A stretch of DNA of 64,000 bases from Methylophilaceae bacterium (GTDB taxonomy: Bacteria > Pseudomonadota > Gammaproteobacteria > Burkholderiales > Methylophilaceae): positions 248,001 to 312,000 of the forward strand of contig JAOLWQ010000001.1 in assembly GCA_028342535.1 (NCBI GenBank), read 5' to 3'. Under the pieces are notes generated by a model that saw nothing but the letters and a program-made list of their open reading frames with translations, made no database searches and had not been told where the DNA came from. The translations under genes and the position numbers were made by a program. Position 1 is the stretch's first letter, and every line of letters begins with the position of its first letter. Shown in pieces: positions 15,826 to 24,623 of the stretch.

Positions 15826-16856
15826 CTGAATTAATTATTATAAAGCCTGATGATATGCATCTTCATCTTCGAGAGGGAGACATACTTAAGTATGCCTGTA
15901 AAGATACTGCAAAACAATTTGCTAGGGCAATTGTTATGCCGAACTTACAAGCCCCAATTATAAGTGTCGATCAAGCCGAAAAATATTATCTGGATATAAA
16001 AAAGAATGTTGGAATCTATAATTTTGAACCATTAATGACTCTTTTTTTTACTGATTTATTAAATAGCGATGAAATTAAAAAAGTAAGTGACTCTGAGATC
16101 GTTCATGGCATTAAGCTTTACCCATCAGGAGTGACGACTAATTCTGATAATGGAATTGATTCAATTGAAAAGTGTTTTAATATTTTTGAATTAATGCAGA
16201 AGCATGAAGTACCATTATTAATCCATGGTGAGACAAATGATAAAAGTGTAGATATCTTTGACAGAGAAAAAGTTTTTATTGATAGACATTTAAGTCAAAT
16301 ACATAGTAAATTTCCAGACCTTAGAATTGTATTTGAACACATATCCACCAAGGAAGCGGTTGATTTTGTTATAGGTACAAATGATAAAGTAGGTGCAACA
16401 ATTACTCCACAACATATACTTTTAGATAGAAATGACCTTCTTTCAGGTGGTATTAAGCCACACCATTATTGTTTACCCATACTTAAAAGAACAGAGGACC
16501 GTTTAGCAATAATAAAGGCAGCCGTCTCTGGATCGCAAAAATTCTTCTTAGGTACTGATAGTGCGCCTCATTTTAGACACCAAAAAGAAAGTAGTTGTGG
16601 GTGTGCAGGAATTTATTCTGCAGTTTGTGCAATCGAGTTATATGCTTCAATTTTTGAATCAGAAAACGCATTAGATAAGCTTGAAAATTTTAGTAGTAAG
16701 TTCGGAGCTGAATTTTATAAGTTACCTTACAATGATTTAAAGATAAAGCTAATAAAGAAAGAATTTCAGATACCAGATAAAATTAAAATTGGTACTGAAG
16801 AAATCATACCTCTTTTTGCTGGTGAAACTTTGCCTTGGCAATTATCTGAAATATAA
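15822..16856 (+). CDS. pyrC: Dihydroorotase
   Basis: Dihydroorotase cyclises carbamoyl aspartate to dihydroorotate in pyrimidine synthesis; pyrD of the same pathway lies at the far end of the window. The metal-binding HLHLREGD is near residue 13. GIKLYPSG near residue 102 contains the lysine that is carbamylated to bridge the two zinc ions. LIHGE, FEHIS and FLGTDSAPH supply further ligands and the catalytic Asp. It has 344 residues, matching the E. coli type. It overlaps rsmI and is followed 24 bp later by rnpB. Confidence 0.96.
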   Translation: MTELIIIKPDDMHLHLREGDILKYACKDTAKQFARAIVMPNLQAPIISVDQAEKYYLDIKKNVGIYNFEPLMTLFFTDLLNSDEIKKVSDSEIVHGIKLYPSGVTTNSDNGIDSIEKCFNIFELMQKHEVPLLIHGETNDKSVDIFDREKVFIDRHLSQIHSKFPDLRIVFEHISTKEAVDFVIGTNDKVGATITPQHILLDRNDLLSGGIKPHHYCLPILKRTEDRLAIIKAAVSGSQKFFLGTDSAPHFRHQKESSCGCAGIYSAVCAIELYASIFESENALDKLENFSSKFGAEFYKLPYNDLKIKLIKKEFQIPDKIKIGTEEIIPLFAGETLPWQLSEI

Positions 16857-16880
16857 CTAAAAGTGTTAAAATAGTAACTT

Positions 16881-17165
16881 AAGTTGACTAGGCAGTCGCT
16901 ATATAGTTTTCTATATAGAGGAAAGTCCGGGCTCCATAGAGCAGAGTGATGGCTAACAGCCATACGCCGCGAGGTGAGGAATAGGGCCACAGAGACGAGC
17001 GTATTTAGTTACGGTGAAACGCGGTAACCTCCACTCGGAGCAAGGCCAAATAGGGTAGCATTGACACGGCTCGTGTTGCTACCGGGTAGGCTGCTTGAGC
17101 ATGCGAGTAATTGCATGCCTAGATGAATGACTGTCCAAGACAGAACCCGGCTTAACGGTCAACTT
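16881..17165 (+). ncRNA. rnpB: RNase P RNA (bacterial type A, compact)
   Basis: This is the catalytic RNA of ribonuclease P, which trims tRNA 5' ends. Core signatures are GAGGAAAGTCCGGGCTCC (P4 5' side, about 16919), GGAGCAAGGCCAAATAGGG, GGGTAGGCTGCTTGAG, TAGATGAATGACTGTCC and the 3' ACAGAACCCGGCTTA. The ends pair as AAGTTGAC and GTCAACTT (P1). The length of about 285 nt is well below the 377 nt of E. coli. By comparison, the region between the GGGCCACAGAGA and CTCCACTCGGAGC segments is cut to about 40 nt, so P12 and P13/P14 appear lost or greatly reduced. Bounds are set by the P1 pairing. Confidence 0.95.
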
Positions 17166-17205
17166 AAACTTATATCTAACTAATTGATGAATAAAGAAAA
17201 AAGTT

Positions 17206-17235
17206 AAAAAAGCGCTTGCAAAGCGCTTTTTTTTT
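17206..17235 (+). terminator. Rho-independent terminator after rnpB
   Basis: AAGCGCTT-GCA-AAGCGCTT forms a strong stem followed by a T run of nine bases, 40 bp after the RNase P RNA. The stem also contains the predicted -35 hexamer (TTGCAA) of the mraZ promoter, so terminator and promoter overlap. Confidence 0.85.
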
Positions 17236-17244
17236 GCTTATAGT
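17216..17244 (+). promoter_or_regulatory. Predicted mraZ (dcw cluster) promoter
   Basis: TTGCAA (17216-17221) and TATAGT (17239-17244) are separated by exactly 17 bp and match the sigma-70 consensus at 4/6 and 5/6 positions. Transcription would start near 17250, immediately before the MraZ-box-like repeats. It would drive the long mraZ-to-cca run. Prediction by eye. Confidence 0.5.
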
Positions 17245-17252
17245 GCACTTGT

Positions 17253-17278
17253 AAGGGAAAAAGTGGTTATTTGTGGGA
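17253..17278 (+). promoter_or_regulatory. MraZ-box-like direct repeats
   Basis: Three pentamers, AAGGG, GTGGT and GTGGG, begin at 17253, 17263 and 17273, exactly 10 bp apart. E. coli MraZ binds TGGGN repeats separated by 5 bp (10-bp period) in the leader upstream of its own gene. Position, spacing and G pattern fit autoregulation of the dcw cluster, although only the third repeat is a full match. Confidence 0.55.
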
Positions 17279-17334
17279 AATTATTAAACGAGACTAAGGG
17301 CGTTCAGTAATTTCCCATCTTTTTAGGTGTACAT

Positions 17335-17772
17335 ATGTTTAAAGGGGCAACACTACTAAATATTGACGGAAAGAACAGGTTAGCAATTCCAACAAAGTAT
17401 CGCGAGGAATTATTAACTGGCTCATTAGTATTGACTGCTCACCCTCATGGATGCCTCCTTCTATACCCAATTGCTGCATGGAGACCTATACAGGAAAAAA
17501 TAATGCAGCTTTCAAGTTTTGATAAAAAATCAAGTGGATTACAAAGGCTATTAGTTGGCTATGCTGAAGATTTATCTTCTGATAATGCTGGAAGATTATT
17601 AATTTCTTCTGCATTAAGAGATTATGCATCCATTGATAAGAGCTTAATGTTTGTAGGACAAGGAAGCCATTTTGAGTTATGGAGCAAAGAGAACTGGACT
17701 AAACAAATTAAACAAATAAAGATTAATGATAAAGGCGAGCTTCCTGATGAGTTAGGAGGTTTTTCTTTATGA
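17335..17772 (+). CDS. mraZ: Transcriptional regulator MraZ
   Basis: MraZ is a DNA-binding protein with two SpoVT/AbrB-like half domains that represses the dcw cluster by binding repeats in its own leader. The 145-residue product begins MFKGATLLNIDGKNRLAIPTK, the first half domain. The second half domain is recognised by DNAGRLLISSALRDYA near residue 82. An AGGTG Shine-Dalgarno sequence precedes the ATG. The rsmH start overlaps its stop (ATGA). Three MraZ-box-like repeats lie 57-82 bp upstream. Confidence 0.95.
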   Translation: MFKGATLLNIDGKNRLAIPTKYREELLTGSLVLTAHPHGCLLLYPIAAWRPIQEKIMQLSSFDKKSSGLQRLLVGYAEDLSSDNAGRLLISSALRDYASIDKSLMFVGQGSHFELWSKENWTKQIKQIKINDKGELPDELGGFSL

Positions 17773-18706
17773 CAATTTATTCTCATATCCCTGTGATGCT
17801 AAAAGAGGCTATTGATGCTTTATCTGTAAAGCCAAACGGAACTTATTTAGATTGCACTTTTGGTAGAGGGGGGCATTCAAGTGAAATTTTAAAGCTTCTC
17901 AGTAATAAAGGAAGATTGATAGCTTTCGACAAGGATCTGGATGCAATTAATGAAGGAAAAAAAATATCAGATAAGAGATTTGAAATAGAGCACTGCACCT
18001 TTTCGGAGATAGAAAAAATATTAAAAAAAAAAATATTAAAAAATTGGATGGCATATTAATGGATTTAGGTATTTCATCTCCACAAGTAGATGAAGCTAAA
18101 AGAGGCTTTAGCTTTAGATTTGATGCAATATTAGATATGAGAATGAATCAAACTAAAGGGATAACTGCTGCAGATATAATTAATACATATGAAGAAAAAG
18201 ATTTAATACATGCTTTAAAAACCTATGGCGAGGAAAAATTTGCTAGAAAGATAGTAAAAGCAATAATTGAACATCGGGAAACAAAAGGGCCAATAACAAT
18301 GACATTAGAATTGGCTGAATTAATAAAAAACACAGTCCCTAAGAGAGATTTAAAAAAAGATCCAGCAACAAAAACATTTCAAGCGTTGAGAATACTAGTC
18401 AACAAAGAAATGGAGGAGCTAGAGAATACTCTGCCAACGGTTTTTAATTATTTAAAACCTAAAGCTCGGTTAGTAGTTATTAGCTTTCATTCTTTAGAGG
18501 ATCGAATCGTAAAAAATTATACTAAACATAAAATAAAGACTGATTTTATTCCAAAAAATATTCCTATCAAGGCATCTGAAATAAAGCTAGCTCCTTTTAA
18601 GATTGTCCAAAAAATGAGCACACCAACACTTGAAGAGATTGAAAGAAATCCAAGATCAAGAAGTGCAAAATTGAGAGTAATAGAAAAAGTAATGGAGGCA
18701 ACATGA
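17769..18706 (+). pseudogene. rsmH: rsmH (mraW), 16S rRNA (cytosine1402-N4)-methyltransferase, split by a -1 frameshift
   Basis: RsmH methylates N4 of C1402 in 16S rRNA. The reading frame is broken: ORF 17769-18059 encodes the N-terminal SAM-binding part (YLDCTFGRGGHS). ORF 18044-18706 continues with DGILMDLGISSPQVDEAKRGFSFR and runs intact to the usual C-terminus (ISFHSLEDRIVK, RSRSAKLRVIE). The break falls in the A11 run at 18023-18033 or the A6 run at 18038-18043. Adding one A to either run restores a normal protein of about 312 residues. Possible causes are a sequencing indel, recent loss, or polymerase slippage or ribosomal frameshifting at A AAA AAA. The intact downstream half argues against old decay. 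Confidence 0.85.
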
Positions 18707-18960
18707 AATTAAACTTAATTTTATTTGTTGTTTTAATAATTTGCGCTCTAACAACAGTTAATTTTAAACATTTAACGAGAAACAGTTTTGCAGAATTAGA
18801 TGAAGAAAATAAAAATACTTTGGATTTAAAAGATCAGCAAACAATGTTAAGGATAGAAGAATCATCTGAATCAAGAATTGAAATTATTGAGCAAATAGCA
18901 AAGCAAAAAATAAATATGTACATTCCAAGTAAAGAAGAAAAAAAAGTGATAATTAGATGA
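18703..18960 (+). CDS. ftsL: Cell division protein FtsL
   Basis: FtsL is a small bitopic divisome protein that joins FtsB and FtsQ and activates septal murein synthesis by FtsWI. The 85-residue product has an N-terminal membrane segment (about residues 3-19) and a heptad-like helical periplasmic part (about 30-70). Sequence conservation in this family is low, so the call rests mainly on topology, size and position between rsmH and ftsI. Start and stop overlap its neighbours by four bases each (ATGA). Confidence 0.85.
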   Translation: MKLNLILFVVLIICALTTVNFKHLTRNSFAELDEENKNTLDLKDQQTMLRIEESSESRIEIIEQIAKQKINMYIPSKEEKKVIIR

Positions 18961-20723
18961 TTAAAATTAAATCTAGAAAAGAATATTTTGAATTATCAAC
19001 GGCTAGGAGGCGAATAATCTTAATATTTATGCTTGGAGTTTTTGTAATTTTGTTTGCTCAAGCAGTTAAATTAGCTGCTTTTGAAAAAGATAAGTTACAA
19101 AAGGAGTCAAGGCAAAGACAGCATAGGGCATTAGATTTATTTCCATATAGAGGTAAAATTTTAGATCGTAATGGCTCACTATTAGCAGAAAGTACACCAG
19201 TTTATTCAATTATGGCCGATGCAGCTTTAGTAAATTTCAAAGATATAGATCCTATTGCCCAAGCTAAGCTTAATAAGCAAAAGAAGCAGTTAGCGAAGCT
19301 ACTTAGATTAAGTACAAAAGATTTAAATAAAAATCTTAAAGATAAAAGTAAAAGAAATGCTCCTCTTAGAAAAAATATTGCCCCTGATACTAAAATGAAA
19401 ATTATGGCACTTAAAATATCGGGTATTAGTTCAAATAAAGTATATAAAAGATTTTATCCTGAAAATGGACCAGTTGCACATGTTGTAGGATTCACTGGAA
19501 GTGATGGCGTTGGTCAGGAAGGAATAGAAATGTTGATGAATAAAATTCTTGCTGGAGAAAAAGGAAGAATAATTAATCGTATAGATAAGAATAGAAGAGT
19601 AGTTGGAGAAGTTCAACAAATAAAATTACCAAAAGATGGAGAAGATATAAAGCTAACGATTGATTTACGGTTACAAAATGAGGCTTATAACGCCCTTCGA
19701 AAAGCAGTAGAAAAGCATGAGGCAATATCCGGATCTGCTGTCCTATTAGATGCCAAGACGGGGGAAGTGCTTGCAATGACAAACTACCCCTCCTTCAACC
19801 CTAATGGCTATAATAAAGTAGGTGATTTCATAAAGAATCGTGTGGTTACCGATGTGTTTGAGCCTGGCTCAACGATGAAGCCTATTAGCCTCGCTGCAGC
19901 TTTAGAGAGAAAAGTTGTAACTACAAGTACTCTAATTGATACTGGTAAAGGTGCCTATAGATATGAGGGTAAGTTTATACGTGATACGCATCCACATGGA
20001 GAAATAGCTGTAAAAGACATAATTAAGGTATCTTCAAATATAGGCTCAGCTAAAATAAGCGAGAAAGTTAGCTCAAATAATTTAGCCGCAATGTATAGAA
20101 AATTCGGTTACGGGATAAAGACAGGCATTAATTTTCCAGGAGAGGTGAGTGGATCTGTAAGGAATCATACAACCTGGAAAAAAATAGATCATTCGAGAGC
20201 GAGCTATGGATATGGAATGAATTCAACACTTATTCAAACTGCTCAAGCTTATACAGTTTTTGCTAATGAAGGAAAACTAAAACCAATATCTCTAATTAAA
20301 GGAGATGATCCCAAAATAAGTAAAAGAGTATTGTCACCTAAAACAACAAAAGATATGTTGCTTATGTTGGAATCTGTAACTGATGATGATGGAGGAACTG
20401 CACCTAAGGCTAAAGTTTATGGTTATCGAGTGGCTGGAAAGACAGGAACAACAAAAAAATATATGGATGGAGAGTATGTTAAAAATAAATATATTGGGAC
20501 TTTTGTAGGATTAGGGCCTGTATCAAACCCAAGGTTTGTAATGGCAATTATGATTGATGAACCTTTGGCAGAAAAAGGATATTCGGGTGGCAGGTTAGCT
20601 GGCCCTGTTTTTAGTAGAGTTATGTCAAAAGCATTTGAATGGTACAGTATTGATGCTGATGGATTAGAATTAGAGGGTATACAAAATAAAAAAGGGGACT
20701 ATGCTGATAAGTCAAAATTATGA
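18957..20723 (+). CDS. ftsI: Peptidoglycan D,D-transpeptidase FtsI (PBP3)
   Basis: FtsI crosslinks septal murein and is the target of PBP3-specific beta-lactams. A short cytoplasmic tail and one membrane anchor (about residues 20-40) are followed by the PBP dimerisation domain (RGKILDRNGSLLAES near residue 65). The transpeptidase domain has nucleophile Ser305 in GSTMKP, SSN near residue 361 and KTGTTKK near residue 499. It has 588 residues, normal. It overlaps both ftsL and murE by four bases, so translation is coupled. Confidence 0.96.
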   Translation: MIKIKSRKEYFELSTARRRIILIFMLGVFVILFAQAVKLAAFEKDKLQKESRQRQHRALDLFPYRGKILDRNGSLLAESTPVYSIMADAALVNFKDIDPIAQAKLNKQKKQLAKLLRLSTKDLNKNLKDKSKRNAPLRKNIAPDTKMKIMALKISGISSNKVYKRFYPENGPVAHVVGFTGSDGVGQEGIEMLMNKILAGEKGRIINRIDKNRRVVGEVQQIKLPKDGEDIKLTIDLRLQNEAYNALRKAVEKHEAISGSAVLLDAKTGEVLAMTNYPSFNPNGYNKVGDFIKNRVVTDVFEPGSTMKPISLAAALERKVVTTSTLIDTGKGAYRYEGKFIRDTHPHGEIAVKDIIKVSSNIGSAKISEKVSSNNLAAMYRKFGYGIKTGINFPGEVSGSVRNHTTWKKIDHSRASYGYGMNSTLIQTAQAYTVFANEGKLKPISLIKGDDPKISKRVLSPKTTKDMLLMLESVTDDDGGTAPKAKVYGYRVAGKTGTTKKYMDGEYVKNKYIGTFVGLGPVSNPRFVMAIMIDEPLAEKGYSGGRLAGPVFSRVMSKAFEWYSIDADGLELEGIQNKKGDYADKSKL

Positions 20724-22168
20724 GCAATCAATTAAAAAAGCTATTAACTGAATTTGAATATTTAGAGCAAAATAGTATAAATATCAAAAAAGGCTCAATT
20801 TTTTTAGCTTACCCCGGTGAAATAAAAGATGGACGGCATTATATTAATGAGGCTATAGAAAAAGGAGCTGCTGCAATAATATACGACCCATTAGATTTTG
20901 AATGGGACGCCCAATGGAAATTACCAAATTTACCAGTAAAAAATTTAAAAGATAATATTTCAAATATTGCAAGCGAGTTTTATGATCACCCATCAAAAAA
21001 AATTAATTTAATAGGCGTAACAGGCACTAATGGTAAAACTTCAAGTGTATTTTGGATAAACCAATGCCTTAAAAATTTAGACAGAAAAGCTACAATGATT
21101 AGCACGATTGGTTATGGCTTTATTAATAATTTATACCCAACTAAAAATACAACACCTGATGCAATTGAAATTCAAAAAATAATAAATAATTTTAATATTA
21201 ATAAGGTTCAGGATGTATGTATTGAAGTATCTTCTCATGGGATTAAGCAAGGAAGAGTAGCCGGTATTGATTTTGATGTCAGGGTATTTACGAATCTTTC
21301 TAGAGATCATCTAGATTATCATGACTCTATTGAAAGCTACGCAAATATAAAAAAAGAATTTTTATTGGATGCTAAGAAGGGTAACTTAGTTATAAATATT
21401 GACGATCCACTAGGTAAAAAAATTTTTCAAGAATCAGTATTAGATGAATCTAAAAAAATATCTTTTGGTATAGATAGAATATGCACACTGCAAGCAAAAA
21501 ATCTTGTGACAGAAAATAAAATAACAAAATTTGACTTAATATATCAAGATAAAATTATTGAGGTAACGGCTTCAGTAGTTGGAAGATATAATATCTATAA
21601 TATTTTAGGCGTAATTGGGACTTTGATCTCTTTAGGTCATCAGATAAAAGACATTATTCCAGTATTAAAAATCTTAAACTCAGTTCCTGGAAGAGCAGAA
21701 GAATTAGAAATCGATTTGGATAATTATCCGAAAGTTATTATAGATTACGCTCATACTCCCGACGCTCTTAAAAATATACTAGAGTCCTTGAAAGTTTTAA
21801 AATACAAAAAATTAAATCTTGTTTTTGGATGTGGGGGAGATAGGGATCAAGGTAAAAGAAAAGAAATGGCAGTGATTGTTAATCAATACGTAGATTTTGT
21901 AGTTGTAACTTCTGATAATCCAAGAAATGAAGAGCCAAAGAAAATAATTGATGACATTTGTGAAAGTTTAATTATTCCAAATATTGCAGTAGAGGATAGA
22001 GAGAAAGCAATTAAAGAAGTATTAAAAAATTCTGATATTAATGATGTAATTCTAATTGCAGGGAAAGGGCATGAAACATATCAGGAAATAAAAGGGGTTA
22101 GAAAACCTTTTTCAGATAGGTTAATAGCAAAAAAATATATGGCCAGATACTTTGGAGTAGAAAATTAA
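20720..22168 (+). CDS. murE: UDP-MurNAc-L-Ala-D-Glu:meso-diaminopimelate ligase MurE
   Basis: MurE adds the third residue of the murein stem peptide in the cytoplasm. The ATP-binding loop is GVTGTNGKTS near residue 99, with NTTPDA and EVSSHG following and HTPDAL near residue 344. The DNPRNEEP motif near residue 405 is the signature of enzymes that select meso-diaminopimelate, agreeing with dapA elsewhere in the window. It has 482 residues. Its last codons contain a GGAG Shine-Dalgarno sequence that appears to serve murF, whose AUU start overlaps the murE stop. Confidence 0.96.
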   Translation: MSNQLKKLLTEFEYLEQNSINIKKGSIFLAYPGEIKDGRHYINEAIEKGAAAIIYDPLDFEWDAQWKLPNLPVKNLKDNISNIASEFYDHPSKKINLIGVTGTNGKTSSVFWINQCLKNLDRKATMISTIGYGFINNLYPTKNTTPDAIEIQKIINNFNINKVQDVCIEVSSHGIKQGRVAGIDFDVRVFTNLSRDHLDYHDSIESYANIKKEFLLDAKKGNLVINIDDPLGKKIFQESVLDESKKISFGIDRICTLQAKNLVTENKITKFDLIYQDKIIEVTASVVGRYNIYNILGVIGTLISLGHQIKDIIPVLKILNSVPGRAEELEIDLDNYPKVIIDYAHTPDALKNILESLKVLKYKKLNLVFGCGGDRDQGKRKEMAVIVNQYVDFVVVTSDNPRNEEPKKIIDDICESLIIPNIAVEDREKAIKEVLKNSDINDVILIAGKGHETYQEIKGVRKPFSDRLIAKKYMARYFGVEN

Positions 22169-23510
22169 TATTACATTAAAAAAGATTGTAGAGATTACAA
22201 ATGGCTCTTTTATAGGCCCAGTAGACTTTTTAAAAACTAAGATTTCAACTATCACGATAGATTCAAGAAATGAAAAAAAATGTGACTTATATATTGCAAT
22301 AATAGGAAAGAAACATAACGGTAATCAATTTATAGAAGCAGTACTTAAAAATAGTGCTAAATTTGCAATTATTTCTAACCCTAAATTTCATTCAAAAAAT
22401 ACTATTTTAGTAGAAAGCGGGAATAAAGCATTAGCAAATATCGCTTTATTTATCAGAGATCAAATTAAACCAAAAATAATTGCTATTACAGGAAGTAATG
22501 GAAAAACTTCAACAAAAGAAGTTTTAGTATCTATTATGAATAAATATTTAGGCAAGGATAAATTATTATATACAGCAGGTAATTTTAATAATGATATTGG
22601 GTTACCACTTACACTTCTGAATCTTAAGGAAAGACATAGTCATGCTGTATTAGAATTAGGTATGAATCATGCTGGGGAAATTGCTAAACTTACAAAAATT
22701 GCTAAACCTGATATTGCTTTAATTACCAATATTGGCGAAGCACATATTGAGAATTTTAAATCTAAAGACAATATTGCAGAAGCAAAGAAAGAACTTCTAA
22801 ATAATTCAGATCAACTTGAAACTTCGATATTACCCAGAGATGATGCGTATTATAAATTTTTAGCCAAAGGTAAAAATAATTTAAATAAAATAACTTTTGG
22901 CTTCACAAAAGAAGCAACAATAAACTGTAAGGTATTAACTAGGCAAAAAATAACTATCAGCACCCCCAAAGAAAATTTTGACGTCAAAATAAATTTATTA
23001 GGTAGGCATAATATTAGTAATATTCTTGCTGCATGTGCATGCAGTTATGCTTTAGGCATACCTACAAATATAATTAAAGAAGGAATAGAGGCTGCTAAGC
23101 CATTTCCTGGAAGGCTTGAGATTATAGATAGCATCAGTGAGGCAATTATAATTAATGACAGTTATAACGCTAACCCAAGCTCTATGAGAGAGGCTGTAGA
23201 TGTTTTAGCATCAATGAAAGGAAAGAAAATTTTAGTTATTGGAGATATGGCTGAACTCGGAAACAATACAGATAAATACCATCGAGAGTTGGGTGAGTAT
23301 ATTAAAAAATCTCAAATAGACTTTACCTTAGCTATTGGGAGCCATACAAAAATAACTATGCAACAACTAGATAAAAATGAATTTTGGTTTGACTCGAAAG
23401 AGGCTCTTTTAAGCAAACTATTAAAGATAATAGATTCTAAATCAATTATATTAGTTAAAGGCTCTCGATTTATGAGAATGGAAGAACTTATTAGTAAAAT
23501 TATTTTATAG
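22164..23510 (+). CDS. murF: UDP-MurNAc-tripeptide:D-Ala-D-Ala ligase MurF, probable AUU start
   Basis: MurF completes the murein precursor by adding D-Ala-D-Ala. The ORF track begins at an internal ATG (22536), which would remove the N-terminal domain and the P-loop. The frame is open back to 22161 and encodes NITLKKIVEITNG, a typical MurF N-terminus, then TIDSRN and the ATP loop AITGSNGKTSTKE. No ATG, GTG or TTG exists between the upstream stop and the homologous region. ATT at 22164 is preceded by GGAG with six-base spacing and overlaps the murE stop, so it is the best start. Later motifs include ELGMNHAGEI, GRHNISN and NDSYNANPSSM. This gives about 448 residues, normal for the family. Confidence 0.9.
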   Translation: MNITLKKIVEITNGSFIGPVDFLKTKISTITIDSRNEKKCDLYIAIIGKKHNGNQFIEAVLKNSAKFAIISNPKFHSKNTILVESGNKALANIALFIRDQIKPKIIAITGSNGKTSTKEVLVSIMNKYLGKDKLLYTAGNFNNDIGLPLTLLNLKERHSHAVLELGMNHAGEIAKLTKIAKPDIALITNIGEAHIENFKSKDNIAEAKKELLNNSDQLETSILPRDDAYYKFLAKGKNNLNKITFGFTKEATINCKVLTRQKITISTPKENFDVKINLLGRHNISNILAACACSYALGIPTNIIKEGIEAAKPFPGRLEIIDSISEAIIINDSYNANPSSMREAVDVLASMKGKKILVIGDMAELGNNTDKYHRELGEYIKKSQIDFTLAIGSHTKITMQQLDKNEFWFDSKEALLSKLLKIIDSKSIILVKGSRFMRMEELISKIIL

Positions 23511-23519
23511 GAAATAATA

Positions 23520-24623
23520 ATGTTATTAGAATTATTTAGGTGGTTATCTGCAGATATTCAAGGATTTAATGTTTTTAATTATATTTCTCTAAGGGCTGTA
23601 TTGGCTGTCATTACTTCCCTATTAATTTCATTTTGTTTTGGCGGTTGGTTTATTAGGAAGTTAGGTGAATACAGTTTGGGTCAATATATCAGGAATGATG
23701 GACCAGAAGGTCACCTTGTAAAATCCGGAACGCCGACAATGGGGGGAGGGTTAATATTAATTTCAATTATTATTTCAACATTATTATGGGCAGACCTTGG
23801 CAATAGTTATATTTGGCTTTTACTAGTTGTGACCACTTCTTTTGGTTTAATAGGTCTGATTGATGATATTAGTAAGATTCAAAAGAAAAAAGGTGATGGA
23901 ATTACAGCATTTCAAAAGTTTATACTGCAATCAATTATCGGTATTGGAGTTGCCTGCTATTTATTTTTTTCAGCTGGAAGCCCACAAGAAACAAATTTAT
24001 TGATTCCATTTTTTAAAGATTTAAGTATACCGTTAGGTGGGCTAGCTTTTATTTTACTTAGTTATTTAGTAGTGGTTGGAAGCAGTAATGCGGTTAACTT
24101 AACTGATGGGCTTGATGGCTTAGCTATTATGCCAGCTGTTATGGTAATCAGCGCATTAGGAGTTTTTGCATATGTTGAAGGTAATACAATCTTTGCAAAT
24201 TACCTCAGTATCCCATATATTGAAGGAGCGGGTGAGCTGACTATATTTTGTGCTGCATTAGCCGGGGCAGGCTTAGGATTTCTTTGGTTTAATGCATATC
24301 CAGCAGAGGTATTTATGGGGGACTTAGGTTCTTTATCAATTGGAGCTGCAATGGGCACACTTGCAGTGATTGTAAGACAAGAAATTATTTTAATAATTAT
24401 GGCTGGAATTTTCGTGGTGGAAACAATTTCAGTAGTAATTCAAGTTAGTTACTTTAGGTATACCAAGAAAATATCTGGCAAAGGAAGACGGATTTTTTTA
24501 ATGGCCCCGCTTCATCACCACTATGAAAAAAAGGGCTGGAAAGAAACGCAAGTTGTTGTGAGATTTTGGATCATCACTATGATGCTTGTTCTTATTGGCT
24601 TAGCTAGTCTAAAAATTCGTTAA
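23520..24623 (+). CDS. mraY: Phospho-MurNAc-pentapeptide transferase MraY
   Basis: MraY transfers phospho-MurNAc-pentapeptide to undecaprenyl phosphate, making lipid I at the inner membrane. The 367-residue polytopic protein carries GTPTMGGG near residue 74, the catalytic region LIGLIDD near residue 115, [13 protein letters not shown] near residue 194, [18 protein letters not shown] near residue 259 and the C-terminal [14 protein letters not shown]. It starts nine bases after murF with a GGAAATAATA leader and ends in TAATG shared with murD. Confidence 0.96.
   Translation: MLLELFRWLSADIQGFNVFNYISLRAVLAVITSLLISFCFGGWFIRKLGEYSLGQYIRNDGPEGHLVKSGTPTMGGGLILISIIISTLLWADLGNSYIWLLLVVTTSFGLIGLIDDISKIQKKKGDGITAFQKFILQSIIGIGVACYLFFSAGSPQETNLLIPFFKDLSIPLGGLAFILLSYLVVVGSSNAVNLTDGLDGLAIMPAVMVISALGVFAYVEGNTIFANYLSIPYIEGAGELTIFCAALAGAGLGFLWFNAYPAEVFMGDLGSLSIGAAMGTLAVIVRQEIILIIMAGIFVVETISVVIQVSYFRYTKKISGKGRRIFLMAPLHHHYEKKGWKETQVVVRFWIITMMLVLIGLASLKIR

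Noticed and set aside
16766-16990. Minus-strand 74-aa ORF spanning the pyrC end and rnpB
   Set aside because: It overlaps the conserved RNase P RNA core and the pyrC C-terminus, so it is a chance ORF.
17769-18059. Treating the first half of rsmH as a separate 96-aa gene
   Set aside because: Its last residues are out-of-frame reading past the poly-A tract and the conserved protein continues in the other frame, so it is one gene with a frameshift.
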